Assembly (NCBI GenBank): GCA_958450365.1
Contig: CAUEEP010000032.1
Coordinates: 1 to 64,000 of the forward strand
Length of the DNA: 64,000 nt
Reading direction: 5' to 3'
Source: Mesorhabditis belari
Taxonomy: Eukaryota; Nematoda; Chromadorea; Rhabditida; Rhabditidae
Shown piece by piece: positions 1 to 11,215 of the stretch. Every line of letters begins with the position of its first letter. Within the stretch, counting starts at the first letter, position 1. The notes under the pieces were generated by a model. It saw only the letters and a list, made by a program, of their open reading frames with translations. It was not told the origin of the DNA and ran no database searches. The translations under genes were made by a program, and so were the position numbers.

Positions 1-860
1 GAATTTGCTCCTTGCACTTTTATAGAAACCTATTGTAAACGGAAACCCATTGAAAACGGAAACCAATTTGAGAACGTCACCTTTCAACAAATCAACAAAT
101 AAAACTAAAAGCTTTTCTCTGGAAAACTTACTGACTTTAAAAGGTGCTTCCAGTCGAAACTTGTTTTCTTTCAAGATTTCTTTCAAATTCAAAGAAATTT
201 TGGATTAAAACTAGTTCTGATAATGAAAATTGAGTGATTTTTGAGAAAACTTGTGAAAAAAGAAAAAGAATTTCAGTTTTTCTAATCGAACTATAAAATT
301 GAAGCTATAAAAGAAAATACCGATTGGGTTGGACAAAAATTTGTCTTTTCGTCTTTCTTTCGATATCTGTCAGTTTCGAAAGAAACTTCTCTCGGAGAAG
401 GGTTGACTAGAATTTCCCAAAAGAAATCCACCAAGGCAGAACATTTTGTTCTACGATTTATAAGTGGACTCAAGAAATTTACTCGTAAAAAATCGTTGCA
501 GCTTTCCCATAAAATTTTGAGATTTTTGAAAATCATCCTTATTTTCCAGCTGAAGTTCAGCTCAGTTTTTGTATATTGAAAATGATTCCTTAAGGGATAA
601 AACTACCATAAAAACTACAGGCCATTTGGTAACTTTCTTTATGCCTTAGCGTATTTTTTTCCATGTGCTTTAGATTCATTCAAAGCTCTTAGGGTTCCTC
701 TATTTTTTGAGCTATAGATCATATCAGTTAGTAGTAAGAATTTGGTTGAGGTTAAGTTGAAATCACTGTTCAAACTTTTTTCTACGAACTTTCCCCGAAC
801 TAGCTAAGCTACCAGGATCTGACTTTGGTGAAATTTGGTGATCGCGTTCCTAATACACTA
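1..860. other. AT-rich gene-free sequence
   Basis: No exon-like stretch with plausible splice signals or a recognisable protein motif was seen on either strand. Short open frames here are in AT-rich sequence and look like chance. Confidence 0.6.
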
Positions 861-1070
861 CTGGACAGTGAAATAACTTATATTTGAAAAGATCGTCACT
901 TTTTGCGTCTGTAGCTCCCTTGTCTTTGTGCTTCTAAATATTAATTTACCATTGTGTAGCCCTATGAAAAGACTTTCAGAAGTATAACACTAATAGTTTA
1001 AACTCAAAGACAAGGGAGTTACCGACGCTTGAAATGTTGATCATTTTCAAATATGATATTTCTTGTCCAG
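861..1070. mobile_element. Short inverted-repeat MITE, TA target duplication
   Basis: The left end (CTGGACAGTGAAATAAC, followed by TATTTGAAAA) is matched in reverse complement by the right end, ending TTTCTTGTCCAG. TA lies directly outside both ends (859-860 and 1071-1072). A second inner inverted pair, the CTCCCTTGTCTTTG block near 917-931 and its complement near 1005-1019, extends the arms. At about 210 bp with no coding capacity it fits a non-autonomous Tc1/mariner-type element. Confidence 0.7.
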
Positions 1071-1918
1071 TACTGTAAATCGATCTTTGGAATATCAAAT
1101 TTAGTAAACAGTGAAGAAGCTAGAATAATCTAAATCTGGGAAGAATGGATTTAATGAATTTATGAACTTCATTTTTGAGAAATCACCGTGCAAACTTTTT
1201 CTACGAACTTTCTTTCCAACCTAATCGAAATATTTCTTAATCGATCATTTTTAATCGGACTGAATATCTTGATATTATTTTAATAACTTTAAAAGCTATT
1301 CAATGCAAATGTAAATTCGATTAGATCCAGTAATCAAACTTTTTTTGGACTTTTTCTAGACTCTACGAACTCTACAAAATTTTTAGAGGATCAATCAAGT
1401 GTTTCTTTACCGAAACGTGACAAATCAGTGATTAGAAGGAAACCAAAAAAACAATGAATCACTGGGAAACTATGAAACAAGATCTAATCCAAGAGAGAAA
1501 AAAAAGTCAGAAGAAAAAATTTTCTTATTGAAACGATTTTCTCTAGGCAACCCGATGAAGAGAGGACTCGCGTGTTCACTTTTCTTTGCCATTTTCATCC
1601 AAAAAAACCCAAAAAGAATCCCAAAAAGAATCCTAAAACCCCAAAATCCCAAAATCCAAAAGAAGAATAGCAAAAGTTTCCCTTTTTTTGACTTTCTAGA
1701 ACGATTATATTTGAGTTTTTAAGGAGAATTTTAGTACAAGTACAAGTACAAGTACAGTATTTTACAAGTACAAGTAAAGTACAAATAAAGTTAAGCTATT
1801 GAAGTTTAAACTAAAATAAGATTTTGGAAAATTTTGGAAAATTTTTAAATTTCAACCTATTCAAAAGTGAAAAGTTGAAAGAAAATTTGAATTTCTTCAA
1901 GTTTTAAAGAAAAAACAC
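1071..1918. other. AT-rich gene-free sequence with a short CAAGTA tandem repeat
   Basis: No gene is supported. A CAAGTA-type microsatellite runs from about 1735 to 1790. Overlapping short frames on opposite strands near 1470-1720 are low complexity (Lys/Asn/Pro or Phe) and are not believed. Confidence 0.55.
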
Positions 1919-2304
1919 CGGGGGTGGGACAAATGCGACCTTTTTTTTGCGCACCTGAACATTTGCGCACCTTTTTTTTGCTGGAAAAGGCCTTAGGCAA
2001 GGCCGTAGAGCTTCGAAAATATTTCCATATAAGGGAATCGTATGCGTAGATTCCGAATTTCGACAAATCAGACCTCGCTGACACGTCAAATTTGGGCTAA
2101 AAGCCAAAAACTACGCAACTTAACGCTTTTCCGCAGTTTTTGCCTTTTAGCTCAAATTTGACGTGTCAGCGAGGTTTGATTTGTCGAAATTCGGAATCTA
2201 CGCATACGATTCCCTTACATGGAATTATTTTCGAAGCTCTACGACCTTTCCTAAGGCCTTTTCCAGCAAAAAAAAGGTGCGCAAATGTCCAGGTGCTCAA
2301 AATT
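1919..2304. mobile_element. 8-bp-TSD foldback MITE (family C), copy 1, right end truncated
   Basis: It begins GGGGGTGGGACAAATGCGACC and has long inverted arms folding around about 2110-2135. The left arm is mirrored by a right arm that stops after GTGCGCAAATGTCC, without the expected GGTCGCATTTGTCCC terminus. It shares its core (GGCCTTAGGCAAGGCC region, TTTGACGTGTCAGCGAGGT) with the copy at 30,462. The open frames on both strands are products of the palindrome. Confidence 0.75.
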
Positions 2305-2836
2305 TCAACCCCACCAGAAGCCCCCTTATTCAAATAATATTAAAAGTATTTAAAAAGAATTTAAAGGCTATTCAGCTATTCATTTAAATGATTATTAGAT
2401 TTTTCGATAAGACTTTTTTAACCTGACTTTGAACATTTGATTTTCCCAGAGTGATACACGGAAAGCGGTGATTGAGGAAATCATTGTTTTTAAAATATAA
2501 TACTTTAAATCAATATAATTATGTTATACAGAAAAATATTTAGATTTATAATAAGTTTTAAGAATATTCAGTTAAGCATTTTCTCGAGAAATCAATGTTT
2601 TTACATTATATCTTAAAAACCCTAAATTTTCGTTGCACCGTGGGAAAAATTGGAACAATAAATTTTCTCGAAAATTAACTCAGAAATGATCAAGCTATTT
2701 AGCTAAAGGAAAACTTGATTTGCAAGATTTGGGAAAAATAGAAATCCCTTTTTTTCTTTGTTTTTATTGCTTCTATTTTGAATTTCTATTTATATAAATG
2801 CTTTATTCAAAGGGCGAATAGAAGCCGAATCAGATA

Positions 2837-3050
2837 CTGTATTCTCTCTAATAGTATTGTACCCTGAGCGCTGCCTAAATTGCTCAATATCTCGAGCGCT
2901 TATCAGAACCTATCGATGTGGGGTCGGAAAATGTAGCTGACGATGAGATCTTGCGGGGATTAGGGTGTTGAGCTTCTGGGAAAGATTGGAAACCGTAAAA
3001 TAGGCATCAACTCGGCTCGGTACGGTGCACTACTATTAGAGAGAATACGG
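2837..3050. mobile_element. TA-flanked MITE (family A), copy 1
   Basis: It starts CTGTATTCTCTCTAATAGTA and ends in the complement (TACTATTAGAGAGAATACGG), with TA on both sides. The interior has the diagnostic blocks CTATCGATGTGGGGTCGG, GATGAGATCTTG and GTGTTGAGCTTCTG. Tc1/mariner-type non-autonomous element. Confidence 0.8.
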
Positions 3051-3193
3051 TAATCAGCAAAAGATATCCTACCTAAATGTACAAAGAGAATATGCAGATT
3101 TTGGTCTAATCTCAATCTAAAATCCTTTTGTGATTTCAATACTTCAATACGGTTCGATTCAGCGGCTGGAAAATTTAGATCTTTTTCCATATA

Positions 3194-3409
3194 CCGTAAT
3201 CTCTCTAATAGTAGTGCACCCTGAGCGTTGCCTAAATTGCTCGAAATCTCGAAAGCGCTTATCAGAACCTATCGATGTGGGGTCAGAAAATGCAGCTGAC
3301 GATGAGATCTTGTGGGGATTTGAGTGTTGAGCTTCTGGGAAAGATTGGGAACCGTAAAATCGTCACCTACTCGGCTGGGCGGTGTGCACTACTATTAGAG
3401 AGAATACGA
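3194..3409. mobile_element. TA-flanked MITE (family A), copy 2
   Basis: Same termini and internal blocks as the copy at 2837, in the same orientation and only about 143 bp away. The right terminus is slightly degraded (GAATACGATA). Confidence 0.8.
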
Positions 3410-4375
3410 TAGAATAAAGAGTATAAACATAACCGCATATAACAATTTCGAATTCCTTTGAGAATTTGAGAATATTCAGAACTTCTTTAAGGTCAACTTT
3501 ATTGACAAAAAGACAAGAAGATTTCAAGAATTATGATAAAAATGGGTAAATGTAAATCTGTTGTTTTAGAAATGTTATGTTGTGTGTGATCACATCACTC
3601 TTGGCTCTTGTTTTATTCAATCGTGCCTCCTTTCATTATGAGTATTGTAAAGTTTTTAAAATTGCCAAATTATTTTAGATTTTGAACTGATAATTTCAAA
3701 TATAATTGTTTGAAATTGTTGTTGACGACGAATTGACGTTTTCAAATTTAATTCTTTCATATTGTTTCAAAATTGTTTCAAAATTGTTTCAAAATTGTTT
3801 AAAATTGTTTAAAATTGTTTCAAAATTGTTTCAAAATTGTTTAAAATTGTTTCAAATCATATCGTCTTACAAATTGGCTGCTATATCGTTCACAAAATCT
3901 TCTCCAAAAACTCAAAAAGCTAAATTTTTACATCTCAATCTTTTGAGCTAACTTTGTTGTCACAAAGTGAAGAAAAAGATTAAAATTTGGATCTTTAGAG
4001 CTTTAAACTTAACCGCAAAAAACAAAAGAAGTTCAAGTAGTTCAAACCAGAAACTAAAAGCTATGTTGAAAAGTTATTTTTCCGCAAGAGAGTTCCAATG
4101 TTCTTATGACAAAGAGAAGGCGGAGAAACCCATAAATGAGCCAATAAAAGGCCGATGATGTCGATGAATTGGAAGCGAACGGGGAAAAAAGGAGAAAAAT
4201 CCGAATGGAGATGTTTTCATCAAATCGATTTAAAGCCTTTTTAATAAGAAAACTTTTGATATTTTGGAAATACAGAAATTTTTCGGTGGCTAACGAATTC
4301 TCGCTCGCCAAAGGTCATCAATTAGATGAATTTTTATATTTGAAGCTATTAAGGAAGCATTTAAGGGATCTATTA
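3410..4375. other. Gene-free spacer with an 11-bp tandem repeat
   Basis: From about 3765 to 3860 the unit TTGTTTCAAAA (with TTGTTTAAAA variants) repeats roughly nine times. Around 3967-4350 there is a slightly less AT-rich stretch with open frames on both strands, but no recognisable protein motif or convincing splice pattern. Confidence 0.5.
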
Positions 4376-4591
4376 CCGTATTCTCTGTTAATAGTGCACC
4401 CTGAGCGTTGCCTAAATTCATTGAAATCTCGAGAACCGCTTATCAGAACCGATCGATGTGGGATCGGAAAATGTAGCTGACGATGAGATCTAGTGGTGGA
4501 TTAGAGTGTTGAGCTTTTGGGAAAACTTTGGAACCGTAAAATAGTCACCAACTCAGCTCACCGGGGTGCACTACTATTAGAGAGAATACGG
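4376..4591. mobile_element. TA-flanked MITE (family A), copy 3
   Basis: CCGTATTCTCTGTTAATAG start and TACTATTAGAGAGAATACGG end, with TA duplicated at 4374-4375 and 4592-4593. Internal blocks as in the other family A copies. Confidence 0.8.
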
Positions 4592-4693
4592 TAGTTGTGC
4601 AATATATAGATAAAGATCAACTAGCACTTTCACTCATCGCTCACTTGATTAGCGTTTCAATTACTGAATAGCAAATAGTTAAATAGTTGAAGA

Positions 4694-4911
4694 CCGTATT
4701 TTCTCTAATAGTAGTGCACCCTGAGCGTTGCCTAAATTCCTCGAAATCTCGAAAAGCGCTTATAAGAACCTATCGATGTGGGATCGGAAAATGTAGCTGA
4801 TGATGAGATCTAGTGAGGATTATAGTGTTGAGCTTCTGTGAAAACTTGGGAACCGTAAAAATAGTCACCAACTCGGCTCACCGGGGTGCACTACTATTAG
4901 AGAAAATACGG
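4694..4911. mobile_element. Family A MITE, copy 4, in an extended repeat unit
   Basis: Termini as in the family, but the left flank is not TA. Instead it carries a 35-40 bp sequence (TTACTGAATAGC...AATAGTTAAATAGTTGAAGAC) that also precedes the copies at 7776 and 34,164. Those three copies therefore belong to a longer repeat or share a duplication origin. Confidence 0.75.
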
Positions 4912-5021
4912 TATACATCATCAAAACATCAATCTTTACCGTAATCTTGACTCCAATTTCTATCATTATTTTTAAGTTATTATACAAAACTTCAAACTTG
5001 TTTTTCTCTAAACAAGAAAAC

Positions 5022-5086
5022 TTGGAAACCGTAAAATCGTCACCTACTCGGCTTACCGGGGTGCACTACTATTAGAGAAAATACTC
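5022..5086. mobile_element. Family A MITE fragment
   Basis: Only the right-hand ~65 bp remains, from CTTGGAAACCGTAAAATCG to the TACTATTAGAGAAAATAC terminus. Confidence 0.65.
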
Positions 5087-5283
5087 TATTTTAAATTTTT
5101 AAATATCAAGTTTAAAAGATTAGAATTTAGCTTAAGCTTTTTTTTAGACTTTAGATAAAGTCTTTTGCAGTAAAAACAGTAGCACAAAGCTCATCTGACA
5201 ATGAGCAAGGACAGAGCTCTAACTTTTGCGCAACTCAAAACTTGAGTGAGAATCTTTGATTGTTTCCATTCAGACATAATATA

Positions 5284-5550
5284 AGGTAGCTGAAAAGCTT
5301 ATCTTCTTCGAAAATGGGTAATTTTAAGAGAAACTTTTGAGAATTCAGCGAAATGGCGTTGTTTTTCGGATTCTCCATAAAGAAATATACATAAAAATTC
5401 TCCGAATAAAGCTAGCAATCTAAAAATTTGATTCTTGCTGTGAAAATGCATAGAGAATTTGAAAATCAACACCGTTTAGCTGGATTCACAAAAGTTTCTC
5501 TCAAAATTTGCCCATTTTAGGAGAGAAGACAAGACTTTTCAGCCATCCTG
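5284..5550. mobile_element. Inverted-repeat MITE (family G)
   Basis: The left arm (AGGTAGCTGAAAAG, GAAAATGGGTAATTTTAAGA, GAGAAACTTTTGAGAATTCA) is matched in reverse complement by the right arm (TGAATCCAGCT, AGAGAAACTTTTGTGAATCC, AGGATGGCTGAAAAG read on the minus strand). TA lies at both edges. Arms are about 75 bp; no coding capacity. Confidence 0.65.
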
Positions 5551-5825
5551 TAGATGTATCTCTTTACTATAGAAAGTCTATTTGTTAGATATTTCTTTTT
5601 TTAAGGATATGCCTAAGTACTACAGTATCTAAGCAACACAACATTTCTTTAATCCCTGCTAAGCCCGATTTTCAAAAAGTTCTCAACTTTCTTCCTTGAG
5701 TATGGTATCCGGGTTATCTTTTGTCGAGCTAAAGACAAAATTTGGCTAATAAACCATTCATTTGTTCATGTAGAATGAAGAAATTTCTTTAAAACTTTCT
5801 TAAACTTCTTTTTACCTTTGCACCC

Positions 5826-5952
5826 AGCTTGTTTTCGGTGGATGATGATAGCGTTGAAGCATTGCCATCGGGCTGAGGATCGACACTTGAGCGATTGGGT
5901 CCAGCCCGGAGATCTTATGACTTTGCGACGTTTTGTGCACTCTTGCGAACAT
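5826..5952 (-). CDS. Candidate first exon of an unrecognised gene
   Basis: A GC-richer island of about 130 bp stands out from its AT-rich surroundings. On the minus strand an ATG at 5952-5950 opens a frame (begins MFARVHKTSQ, later LSPMAMLQRYHHPPK) of about 42 codons that runs to a possible GT donor (GTAAAAAG, near 5817). A second minus frame, entered at a possible acceptor inside the island, reads as a Ser/Pro/Asn-rich segment and also looks protein-like, so the correct frame is not settled. No continuation exon was found downstream between 5100 and 5800. No function is proposed. Confidence 0.25.
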
Positions 5953-7476
5953 TTTATTTGACTTAAATATTGTCAAACAAATTGAAACATCTTTGAATGT
6001 ACGTTTGAAGGCTTGAAGTACGGAGGATTCAAGTCTGGAAAGCTTTCGATCCGATTAGATGTGAATGTAATTCCAGAATTTGGAATTTCTGGAAGTTCGT
6101 TGGATTGTTCTTTGAATTGTTCTTTGAATTGAGTATCTGATTGAAGATAATGAATGAATGAAAATCAATCTTTTAAAGCAGCTGTAACAGCTGTAAGTCA
6201 CAGATTTGAATGGATTCAAGAACTGTAAGAACTTTGATTGTTCTCAAGTCAAAGTCAAATTTCTAGCAAATGAACCAAATCGATTCAAGTAAAGAAAATC
6301 TTTCTGAATCTTTTCAATCTGACAGAATTGAGTAATTAAATAGTTCAAATTCGATTGAACTCTCAAATTTGATAGAATTGAACAATTGTAGCTTCAAGAT
6401 TTGATCTCTAGATCAATTGTAAATCAGAAAATTGTAGATCTTCTGAGTATCGTCAAAAAAAAGTGACGTGTTGATTACCGAGCTCTTTTCATCCACGAAT
6501 CCAAAAGAGAATCAAGAAGAGAATCACCGTGAAGTCGAATGGAAGAACTCGTTCTCCTTTCGCTCTTTCTTTTCCTGTTCTTTCTGGTCCTTTCTTCTCT
6601 TTTTTTTCTCCCAATTTTTCTTCAGATTCCCCCAAATGGATTCCTCTTTGGACTCCTTTTTCTTTTTTTTCTTTTCCCGAAAAGATTCGATTTGATTTGA
6701 TTCGCTCGAACGGTTCTCTACTGCGTTTTTTCTTTTTAAGGAGTTCTCTCAGCTCTCGTCGAGTACGAAAATCACTCTATGAAGCTCTTTAGAGCTTTTC
6801 TTGAGCTAAAATTAACAAATTTGAGTATAAAATTAGAAAGTAATGGGTATAGAGGTGAAATAAGATTATCTTTATTTACAAATGACAATTGATGGACTTT
6901 AGCTTTAAGTCAAAACTATTTCAAATTCAAGCAAATGAAAGGCTAAAGATATTCAAGCAGCTTAGAAAGTCAAGTGTGCCAGGAGCCATGTTTTTGGCAA
7001 TGAAGAAAGCACAGGTGACGACTATGAGTACCATGTGCCTGAGTAGACTTTGTGCTTTAGGAAACACACACGATCTAGCAAACTCGTTAGCACACCTGTC
7101 TCTTGATTGAAGATACAAATTGAAGACAAATCAATAAAATGACCAACTTCGAAAATGGAGTTTCGTTTGTCAGAAAGGACTTGTTTAGGAAAGCATAAAG
7201 GACAGACCGGATTTAGCTCTGGGAAAAAAGAATTAAAAAGTCAATGCTAGAATATTCTATGAATCAATCGGGGGAACTATATGAAACTCCGAATCATTCG
7301 TGCAATGCTTGAATGACTTTCTGGCCTTAATTTTCATATAAAACAATAGAAAGTTGCTGAAAAGGTCAAAAATCTCGCAAAATAACAAAAAAAAGCTTAA
7401 GTGCTTATAAAACTAGAAAAAGAAATAAATGCTGAACTTGTTAAAGCTGAATAACTCAAAAACTTGTTAAGACATA
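5953..7476. other. Gene-free AT-rich stretch
   Basis: Contains short direct repeats (TTGGATTGTTCTTTGAATTG near 6100-6130) and Phe/Ser-rich frames near 6470-6790 that follow pyrimidine runs. A 73-codon plus frame at 6889-7110 has an equally long antisense frame and no recognisable motif. No gene is claimed. Confidence 0.5.
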
Positions 7477-7694
7477 CCGTATTCTTTCTAATAGTAGTGC
7501 ACCCTGAGCGTTGCCTAAATTGCTCGAAATCTCGAGAACCGCTTATCAGAACCTATCGATGTGGGGTCGGAAAATGTAGCTTACGATGAGATCTAGTGGG
7601 GGATTTGAGTGTTGAGCTTCTGCAAAAGCTTGGAAACTGTAAAATAGTCACCAACTCGGTTCGCCGAGGGGCACTACTATTAGAGAAAACACGG
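7477..7694. mobile_element. TA-flanked MITE (family A), copy 5
   Basis: CCGTATTCTTTCTAATAGTA start, complement at the right end (ATTAGAGAAAACACGG), TA on both sides, usual internal blocks. Confidence 0.8.
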
Positions 7695-7775
7695 TAACAG
7701 TGAGAAAATGAACAAATTTAAACAATATAGAATAAAATTCAATTACTGAATAGCGAATAGTTAAATAGTTGAAGA

Positions 7776-7994
7776 CCATATTCTTTCTAATAGTAGTGCA
7801 ACCTGAGCGTCGCCTAAATTGCTCGAAATCTCGAGAACCGCTTATCAGAACCTATCGATGTGGGGTCGGAAAATGTAGCTGGCGATGAGATCTTGTGGGG
7901 GATTAAAGTGTTGATCAATCTGCGAAAGCCTGGAAACCGTAAAATAGTCATCAATTCGGCCCACTGTGATGCACTACTATTAAAGAAAATACGG
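7776..7994. mobile_element. Family A MITE, copy 6, in the extended unit
   Basis: Preceded by the same GAATAGTTAAATAGTTGAAGA-type flank as the copies at 4694 and 34,164. The right end TACTATTAAAGAAAATACGG is followed by TA. Confidence 0.75.
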
Positions 7995-8936
7995 TACTTT
8001 GTGCTCAAACTTGTAAACACCTTTCTTCACTGATTTCTTCATTTTCTATGTGAAAACAAGTCATTTCTTGAAGAAAGATGAGAATTGAGTGCACTAGAAA
8101 GGATGCGTTTGAGACAGCAAAAAGTCGAGATTGAAAAATTGATAAACGCCTAAATTTTTCTGAAATCCTTTTGATGAAAAAAAAATTGTGCATAGTAAAT
8201 TTTGAGAAACAGGAACTTTTTCCCAAAGAATTTTGTGCCTTTTCTCATTTTTGGCAACAAAAAAAGGATTACAGACTTTTTTTTTTGGAAATAATCGACG
8301 GCTTTTCTCGTTAAAATTTAAGTCTTACGAGGACAATTTCTCTCTTTTCTTTTTCGTTTTTCTTTTTCCTTTTCTTAATGACGAAATTGTTTTGTTTTGT
8401 TTTTTAAGGAAATAAAAGACATTTTACATAAAATAAATTTATAAAGCCTTTACTTTCATTTGCACCTTAAATTTGCATTTGCACCTTTGTTTACCTCAAA
8501 ATAAAATGGCCATTTACTTGCCTTGTGAAGTGAGCGACTAAAGCAAAGAATTAGCCCCAATTACGTCAACTTTCCAAGAGACTCAAAAGTCAATTGTATC
8601 GAATTTAAAGTCAAAATTCCGGTGGTTAAAGCCAAGGGCAATTAATAAAGGACAAAGCAGTTAGTATACAGACCTATAAGCATCCATTGCCAAAAATGAA
8701 ACGGCTATTTTTTTGCATTAAAAGCTTTTCCTCCGAGATGAATTTGAATTTCCGGTGGTTAAAAGGAAAAAAAGAAAGGAAATCTTCTTGAAAAACTGGG
8801 ATAATCTGATAATTTCGAATCCACCCACATGTTTAAACAAAGATAAAAATAAATTACAAGAAAATTATATTAAAAAACAAAAATTTATACTCCAAAACGC
8901 TTTGTTTTTCACAAAAATTTGCATGATTTCATAATA
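7995..8936. other. Gene-free AT-rich stretch
   Basis: Only low-complexity sequence and one copy of the short GTGCACTAGAAAGGATGCGT motif (about 8089-8110), discussed in the findings. Confidence 0.5.
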
Positions 8937-9154
8937 CCGTATTTTCTCTAATATAAGTGCACCCCGGTGGGCCGAGTTGGTGAGGATTTTACGGTTTTCA
9001 AGCTTTTGCAGAAGCTCAACACTCGAATCCCCCACTAGATCTCATCGTCAGCTACATTTTCTGACCCCACATCGATAGGTTCTTATAAGTGCTTTTCGAG
9101 ATTTCGAGGAATTTAGGCAACGCTCAAGGTGCACTACTATTAGAGAGAATACGG
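8937..9154. mobile_element. TA-flanked MITE (family A), copy 7, inverted
   Basis: Same element in the opposite orientation to the copies at 2837-7994: the CACCCCGGTGGGCCGAG end comes first and the GCCTAAATT end last. TA at 8935-8936 and 9155-9156. Confidence 0.8.
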
Positions 9155-9162
9155 TATTCTTT

Positions 9163-9389
9163 ATTCTCTCTAATAGTATTGCCCTCTCTCCCTCGGTCCG
9201 GCCGAGCCGAGTTGATGATTATTTTACAGTTTCCAAGCTTTTGCAGAAGCTCAACACTCGAATCCCCCACTAGATCTCATCGTCAGCTACATTTTCCGAC
9301 CCCATATCGATAGGTTCTGATAATCGGTTCTCGAGATTTCGAGGAATTTGGGCGACGCGCAGGGTGCACTACTATTAGAGAGAATACGG
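9163..9389. mobile_element. Family A MITE, copy 8, inverted
   Basis: Begins eight bases after the previous copy in the same orientation. Its left terminus (TTATTCTCTCTAATAGTA) is degraded; its right terminus AGAGAATACGG is followed by TA. Near-tandem arrangement with the copy at 8937. Confidence 0.75.
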
Positions 9390-10762
9390 TATATCTTAAC
9401 AAGTTTTTGAGTTATCCTTACTTTAACAAGTTCAGCATTTATTTCTTTATTTAAAGAAGTTGTTTATATTAAAGCTCAAATACTGTTTACTTTGAGCTGA
9501 ATGATGGAAACGCATCCTCTCTGGCTTTCTCAATGATATTCAGTCAACTGGTGCGCTTCTATTAGAGTATTTACGATAGATTAAAGTTTAACGTTTTTAA
9601 TTTTTAATTCAAAGAGGAATAAAAGTTAAAAGCTGAGTTAGGACCATCTTCTTTAAGTGTAAATAGGATTTAATTCTTTAAAAATGATCAGCTTGACTTT
9701 AAGAGAGATTCTCAAAGAATAGAAGAGACAAAAGAGACAAAAGATTTATTACAGTAACGTGTTTGTAAAAGAAACTAGTTAAATAACTTTAAGACAGATT
9801 TTGTAATTATTTTGAGAAGATCTAAGATCTAAGAATGAAGATCTAGACTTTTAAAAGTGATCTGATTGGTTTGAAAGAATTTTTAAAGAATATAGAACTC
9901 AGCATCACTCAAGGATTGGATGAAAGACATGGAAAAATGGAGATAGATTTTGTCCATCTTTCAAAGAATCCAGGAAAAGGGAAAAGGGGGAAAAAAAACG
10001 GAAAAACGTCTGCCATTTTTCGAGGCAAAAGCGCTCGACTGACGACAAGTTCTCATCTTATTGAAGTCGACGAAAATTTCTCTCCGCGAATTTTTCCTTA
10101 CTAAAAGAATTTCGTTACCGACTGCTTTTCACAACGTCAGTTTTTTTTGAGAAAATTTTGAATAGAACTTCAGTTATTGTGAACGCTCAAAAAAAAATCG
10201 CATTTCTTAAGGGTATAGACGAATTTTTTCGGGGAAATTCTTTGGATTCACATGCAGAAAATTGAGTTCAACATTTCCAAAGGTTGTTTTGTGACAGAAT
10301 TTCTTTTTCGTTTTTCGTTTTTCGACAAGTTTTTCGACAATTTGAACAAGTATATATCTTGGATTTTAAAATAAAAGAGAAGAATGTGTTTTGGGTAGAT
10401 TGTAGAGTGAAAAAAAAACAATATAGTAAACATAAACTTTGGGTTTTACTTGGTGCTTTCTTGCTTTCTAGGAAAAACGTTTTCTCATAGTTAGAAAACG
10501 TTCGAGTTGGGGTTTGAGTGACGTAAAAAAATCTATAACCATATCGTAATCTTAAACAATTCCAGGTAACAGTGTGAATGCGCCCTTTCTAGTGTGCTGA
10601 TCATTTTCCTCAAAGAAGCAACTTGGTGTCATGAGAAAAATGATGATTTAAGTGCATCAAAAAGTGTGAGTTTACAGATTTATGCACAAAGTATTTCTAT
10701 TTTAGAAAATCGTTAACCCAATTTGGATTTTCAATGAGAAATCTTTTTGTTCTCATTGTTTG
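9390..10762. other. Gene-free stretch
   Basis: A decayed family A end (GTGCGCTTCTATTAGAG) lies near 9550. The frame at 9871-10,104 (Lys/Arg-rich, about 77 codons) has no recognisable domain and no intron signals. Relics of the GTGCACCAGAAAG-type motif lie at about 9507 and 10,575. Confidence 0.5.
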
Positions 10763-11215
10763 TCAATGACACGTCAATGACAAGGCTAATTGTCCGTCAA
10801 TGACAAGGCCTATTGTCCGTCAATGACAAGGCCCATTGTCTGTCAATGACAAGGCTCATTGTCCGTCAATGACAAGGCCTATTGTCCGTCAATGACAAGG
10901 CCCATTGTCCGTCAATGACAAGTCCCATTGTCTGTCAATGACAAGGCTCATTGTCCGTCAATGACAAGGCCCATTGTCTGTCAATGACAAGGCTCATTGT
11001 CCGTCAATGACAAGGCCTATTGTCCGTCAATGACAAGGCCCATTGTCCGTCAATGACAAGGCCCATTGTCTGTCAATGACAAGGCTCATTGTCCGTCAAT
11101 GACAAGGCCTATTGTCCGTCAATGACAAGGCCCATTGTCCGTCAATGACAAGGCCCATTGTCTGTCAATGACAAGGCTCATTGTCCGTCAATGGCAAGGC
11201 TCATTGTCCGTCAAT
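10763..11215. repeat. 23-bp tandem satellite, about 19 copies
   Basis: The unit is ATTGTCCGTCAATGACAAGG plus three variable bases (CCC, CCT, CTC), repeated head to tail. Variants alternate in a higher-order pattern (TCCG versus TCTG). The sequence ends abruptly at TCCGTCAATGATACC. The unit length is not a multiple of three, so no long frame is maintained. Confidence 0.95.

Noticed and set aside
1857..2387. Similar proteins (MSARSDLSKFGIYAYDS...) on both strands here and at 30,413-30,648
   Set aside because: Both arms of a palindromic MITE encode the same string by symmetry; not a gene family.
6468..6792. Phe/Ser-rich frames after an apparent ATG
   Set aside because: Pyrimidine-rich sequence; two overlapping frames, neither with domain or intron support.
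10763..11215. Possible CRISPR array because of regular spacing
   Set aside because: Units are directly adjacent with no unique spacers, in a eukaryotic context; a simple satellite.
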